The position numbers and the translations under genes were made by a program. Under the pieces are notes generated by a model that did no database searches, was not told where the DNA came from, and worked only from the letters and a program-made list of their open reading frames with translations. Shown one piece after another: positions 6,697-9,119 of a DNA stretch of 9,119 nucleotides. Source of the DNA: Candidatus Woesearchaeota archaeon. GTDB lineage: Archaea; Nanobdellota; Nanobdellia; SCGC-AAA011-G17; JAPLZO01. The stretch's first letter is position 1, and each line of letters opens with the position of its first letter. The stretch covers positions 1-9,119 of the forward strand of contig JAPLZO010000058.1 of NCBI GenBank assembly GCA_026394995.1. The letters run 5' to 3'.

Positions 6697-7484
6697 ATGC
6701 AATACAAATTGAAAATCTAACAAAAAAATTTGATGATTTTATAGCAGTTAATAATGTCTCGTTTAGTGTAAAAGCTGGTGAAATCTTTGGTTTACTTGGC
6801 CCTAATGGAGCTGGAAAAACAACCACAATTAAAATGTTAACAACATTATTACATCCAACAAGCGGGTTAATAAGAGTTAATGGTTATGATCCCATAAAAC
6901 AAGAAGATGAAGTAAGACATTCATTTGGAATTGTATTTCAAGATCCAAGTTTAGATGATGAATTAACTGCTTATGAAAACATGGAATTTCATGGTGTTCT
7001 TTATCAAGTACCAAAATCTCTAAGAAGAGAAAGAATTGAATATCTATTAAAATTTGTTGAGCTATGGGATAGAAGAAATGATTTAGTAAAACACTTTTCA
7101 GGTGGTATGAAAAGAAGATTAGAAGTTGCTCGTGGATTAATACATCATCCAAAGATTTTATTTTTAGATGAACCAACATTAGGACTTGATCCTCAGACAA
7201 GAGATCATATATGGAAGTATATTAAACAATTAAATAAAGATGAAGGAATGACTGTTTTTTTAACAACGCATTATATGGAAGAAGCTCAAAAAGTTGCTGA
7301 TAAAATTGCTATTATTGATCATGGAAAAATTGTAAAATTAGGAACAGTTAAAGAATTAGAACAAGCAACCAATACAAATTCATTAGAAGAAGCATTTTTG
7401 AAACTTACAGGTTATTCTATTAGAGAAGAAAAATCTTCTGCGAGAGACTCTATGAGACAAGGTAGAAGACTTTGGATGAGATAA
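6693..7484 (+). CDS. ABC exporter ATP-binding subunit, DrrA-like
   Basis: This 263-residue protein is a full-length ABC ATPase that powers the permease encoded next. It shows Walker A GPNGAGKT (36-43), the Q-loop in FQD (Q83), signature FSGGMKRR (135-142), Walker B ILFLDEP (155-161), D-loop GLDP (164-167) and the switch histidine H193 (TTH). The C-terminal tail, SARDSMRQGRRLW in part, is typical of DrrA/CcmA-type exporters of drugs, lipids or polysaccharides; the cargo is not known here. It acts on the cytoplasmic face of the membrane. The gene is divergent from the polymerase and its ATG lies within an inverted repeat. Its TAA overlaps the permease ATG by one base (TAATG), so the two subunits are translationally coupled. 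Confidence 0.95.
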   Translation: MDAIQIENLTKKFDDFIAVNNVSFSVKAGEIFGLLGPNGAGKTTTIKMLTTLLHPTSGLIRVNGYDPIKQEDEVRHSFGIVFQDPSLDDELTAYENMEFHGVLYQVPKSLRRERIEYLLKFVELWDRRNDLVKHFSGGMKRRLEVARGLIHHPKILFLDEPTLGLDPQTRDHIWKYIKQLNKDEGMTVFLTTHYMEEAQKVADKIAIIDHGKIVKLGTVKELEQATNTNSLEEAFLKLTGYSIREEKSSARDSMRQGRRLWMR

Positions 7485-8230
7485 TGGGTGCATTATATAT
7501 AATGTGGCTAAGGCAAATTAAAAGATATTGGCGCTCACGAGCTAGAATGATAGGTGCAATAGGACAGCCACTTTTATTTTTAGTTGCTTTAGGTTTTGGG
7601 TTTGGACCAATTTATCAAAAAGCAGGTGGTGGTAATTATATTGATTTTTTAGCACCAGGAATTATTGCAATGAGTATCTTATTTACTGCTATGTTTGGAG
7701 GAATAGATGTAATATGGGACAGACAGTTTGGCTTTTTAAAAGAAACACTTGTTGCTCCTGTATCACGTATTAAAATTATGATTGGAAGAACTCTTGGCGG
7801 AGCTACAGTAGCATCATTTCAAGGAATTATAGTTCTTATCATATCTATAATTATAGGTTTTAGACCAGCAAATCTTTTACATATACCAACAACATTAGCA
7901 CTTATGTTTTTAATAGCATTATTATTTACTGGATTAGGCACTGCAATAGCATCAAGATTAGAAGATATGCAAGCATTTCCTTTAATTATGAATTTTCTAA
8001 TCATGCCAATATTTTTTATTTCAGGTGCATTATTTCCATTAACAGGATTACCAGAAGCAATATCATTAGTAGCACGTTTTAATCCATTATCATATGGTGT
8101 TGATGGACTAAGACAAGTCTTAACAGGAGTAATTCATTTAGGATTAATGTTAGATTTTGGTGTATTAATTGGATCAGTATTAATTGTTGGTGCAATTGGA
8201 AGTTATCTTTTCTCAAAGATTGAAATCTAA
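7484..8230 (+). CDS. ABC-2 type permease, DrrB-like
   Basis: The 248-residue protein is an ABC-2 family membrane subunit, the partner of the ATPase just upstream. About six hydrophobic segments can be seen near residues 23-41, 56-75, 104-126, 135-157, 166-187 and 220-243. The ABC-2 hallmark is present before the last segment: PLTGLPEAIS and then NPLSYGVDGLR (200-210). A dimer of this protein with two ATPases should form the exporter. I chose the ATG at 7484 because it overlaps the ATPase stop as TAATG and the protein then begins with the usual MGALYIMWLRQIKRYW. An in-frame TTG at 7472 would add four residues and is less likely. The gene is followed by a T-rich terminator. Confidence 0.93.
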   Translation: MGALYIMWLRQIKRYWRSRARMIGAIGQPLLFLVALGFGFGPIYQKAGGGNYIDFLAPGIIAMSILFTAMFGGIDVIWDRQFGFLKETLVAPVSRIKIMIGRTLGGATVASFQGIIVLIISIIIGFRPANLLHIPTTLALMFLIALLFTGLGTAIASRLEDMQAFPLIMNFLIMPIFFISGALFPLTGLPEAISLVARFNPLSYGVDGLRQVLTGVIHLGLMLDFGVLIGSVLIVGAIGSYLFSKIEI

Positions 8231-8233
8231 AAG

Positions 8234-8266
8234 GTTTCTTTTTATATTTTTATAGATAAAAATATA
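8234..8266 (+). terminator. T-rich terminator and AT palindrome after the ABC operon
   Basis: The stop of the permease is followed within a few bases by a T-rich run (tttctttttatattttta), as expected for archaeal transcription termination. It merges into a perfect inverted repeat with 11-base arms, TATATTTTTAT (8243-8253) and its complement (8256-8266), around the dinucleotide AG. The arms are pure A/T, so a stable RNA hairpin is doubtful. Confidence 0.5.
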
Positions 8267-8283
8267 TGAATAAAAAATCATAA

Positions 8284-8329
8284 ACTTTATAAGTTATTAA
8301 TATATTTCTTGAAACACTTTTATGGTACA
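8284..8329 (+). promoter_or_regulatory. Promoter of the transglycosylase-like gene
   Basis: Two TATA-like stretches are present: ctttataag (8285-8293) and ttaatatat (8297-8305). The second is centred about 28 bases before the ATG at 8330 and would give a leaderless transcript. That placement argues against the upstream in-frame TTG at 8309 as start. No ribosome site is seen. Confidence 0.45.
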
Positions 8330-9067
8330 ATGTATTCCAAAATCAAACAAAATCTTGAAGGTTATCTGATATCAGATAACTCTAAAATATCTAGTTCTAT
8401 AAAAAATTTCCTTGTTTTTACAGCAGCCTTAGCTTATTTATTTTTTCCAAATCAATTATCATCAAACTCTAATGATATTTCACAATCAGTTTATACATCA
8501 ACAACAAATAAATCAAATAATTATACAACAACCCAGGAAATACCTGAAAAGATACAACTAGTATACCAAAGATTAAACAAATATTTACCAACAATTAAAC
8601 AATGCACTAATATTTTACCTAGTTTAACAGAATTAAATGCATTATCTTTGTTAGCAGCAGAAAGTGATGGTATCCATGAATATGAAAATGAGGTTAATAC
8701 ATCAAATAAAGATGCTAAAGGGCTTGGTCAAATAAGAGAAATAGCATACAAAGAAGTTTTTGAAAATAGAAAATCTAATCCTTATATAAAAACATTATTT
8801 CGTAATCATTTCCCATCATTTAAAGAAGCTGAGACTAATCCAGATTATAACATTAAAATTTCATTATCATATTATTACTTATTAACAAATAAATTTGATA
8901 ATACAACAAAAGCTATTAATGCATACAATTATGGTGAATATAATCTAACAAAATTAATAGAAAAACATAATGAAGATTATCTTGTTTTTCTGCCATACCA
9001 AACCAAAGATCATCTTAGAAGATTTAATAACTACAGAGAAAACATGAGAAGATTACCTTATCTATAA
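8330..9067 (+). CDS. Membrane-anchored lytic transglycosylase-like (SLT) protein
   Basis: The 245-residue protein begins with a short polar segment, a hydrophobic stretch (about 26-42) that should be a signal anchor or signal peptide, and a Ser/Thr/Asn-rich linker (about 44-70). The C-terminal half resembles the SLT lysozyme-like fold. Catalytic Glu111 lies in LLAAESDG, followed by KGLGQI (130-135) and, after NPDYNIKISLSYYYLL, the AYNYG motif (198-202). Bacterial relatives cleave peptidoglycan glycan strands outside the membrane. Archaea lack murein, so the target may be a neighbour's wall or another glycan; this is inference. The ATG at 8330 is preferred to the TTG at 8309 because of the TATA spacing. 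A perfect 20-base palindrome lies 31 bases into the gene. The gene stands alone between the ABC operon and the next promoter. Confidence 0.75.
   Translation: MYSKIKQNLEGYLISDNSKISSSIKNFLVFTAALAYLFFPNQLSSNSNDISQSVYTSTTNKSNNYTTTQEIPEKIQLVYQRLNKYLPTIKQCTNILPSLTELNALSLLAAESDGIHEYENEVNTSNKDAKGLGQIREIAYKEVFENRKSNPYIKTLFRNHFPSFKEAETNPDYNIKISLSYYYLLTNKFDNTTKAINAYNYGEYNLTKLIEKHNEDYLVFLPYQTKDHLRRFNNYRENMRRLPYL
8361..8380. repeat. Perfect 20-base palindrome
   Basis: GTTATCTGATATCAGATAAC is fully self-complementary and sits within the 5' part of the transglycosylase-like gene, in the codons for GYLISDN. It could be a protein-binding site downstream of the transcription start, or a hairpin in the mRNA near the start codon. 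Confidence 0.85.
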
Positions 9068-9070
9068 TAA

Positions 9071-9102
9071 ATTTTATAAACTTACTTCTATATATCTAAA
9101 CT
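9071..9102 (+). promoter_or_regulatory. Promoter of the gene at the right edge
   Basis: TTTATAAA (9073-9080) is centred 26-27 bases before an ATG at 9103, the spacing expected for a leaderless archaeal gene. The ten bases TTTTATAAAC match the polymerase promoter exactly, in the opposite orientation. Confidence 0.5.
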
Positions 9103-9119
9103 ATGGGCGTTAAACTATC
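9103..9119 (+). CDS. Start of a further gene, cut by the window edge (possibly FEN1)
   Basis: Only the first five codons and two bases are present: ATG GGC GTT AAA CTA TC, reading MGVKL and probably S. The upstream TATA box at leaderless spacing supports a real start. Archaeal flap endonuclease 1 proteins commonly begin MGV followed by a short polar/hydrophobic segment, because the N-terminal glycine belongs to the active site. That makes FEN1 a candidate, but so few residues cannot establish it. Confidence 0.4.

Noticed and set aside
7472..7483. TTG at 7472 as permease start
   Set aside because: The ATG at 7484 overlaps the ATPase stop as TAATG and gives the usual family N-terminus.
8309..8329. 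TTG at 8309 as start of the transglycosylase-like gene
   Set aside because: The TATA-like boxes predict transcription starting at about 8314-8328, so the TTG would probably lie upstream of the transcript; the ATG at 8330 fits.

Overview
The window reads as a compact, AT-rich archaeal chromosome segment. The archaeal assignment rests on a two-domain CDC48/VAT-type AAA ATPase, a family B replicative DNA polymerase, a type II methionine aminopeptidase, and TATA boxes placed about 26 bases upstream of starts with little or no leader. The strong A+T bias, very short intergenic gaps and small operons suggest a DPANN lineage such as Woesearchaeota or Pacearchaeota. That placement is an inference and was not tested by phylogeny.

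Layout, left to right. (1) Bases 1-61 hold a promoter with two direct copies of the palindrome TGTATACA. It drives a plus-strand pair: a small zinc-ribbon/AbrB-like protein (62-421) and CDC48 (442-2727). (2) A minus-strand operon is read from 6598 down to 2719: DNA polymerase B, an RBBP9/YdeN-like serine hydrolase, and methionine aminopeptidase. These genes abut or overlap, and the last one overlaps the 3' end of CDC48 by 9 bases in convergent orientation. (3) A 94-base divergent promoter region (6599-6692) serves the polymerase on one side and a DrrA/DrrB-type ABC exporter (6693-8230) on the other. An inverted repeat overlaps the start of the ATPase. (4) An AT-rich spacer with a T-rich terminator and a promoter leads into a membrane-anchored lytic-transglycosylase-like protein (8330-9067). 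(5) A TATA box and the first codons of another gene (MGVKLS..., possibly FEN1) close the window.

Most genes are housekeeping: protein quality control (CDC48), nascent-chain processing (MetAP) and replication (PolB, possibly FEN1). The accessory-looking parts are the ABC exporter and the transglycosylase-like protein. The latter is unexpected in an archaeon without murein and may act on other cells. I found no convincing new multi-gene system. The signals most worth checking are the 76-base identical tract shared by the two AAA domains of CDC48, the operator-like repeats at three promoters or gene starts, a perfect 20-base palindrome inside the transglycosylase gene, and the transglycosylase itself.
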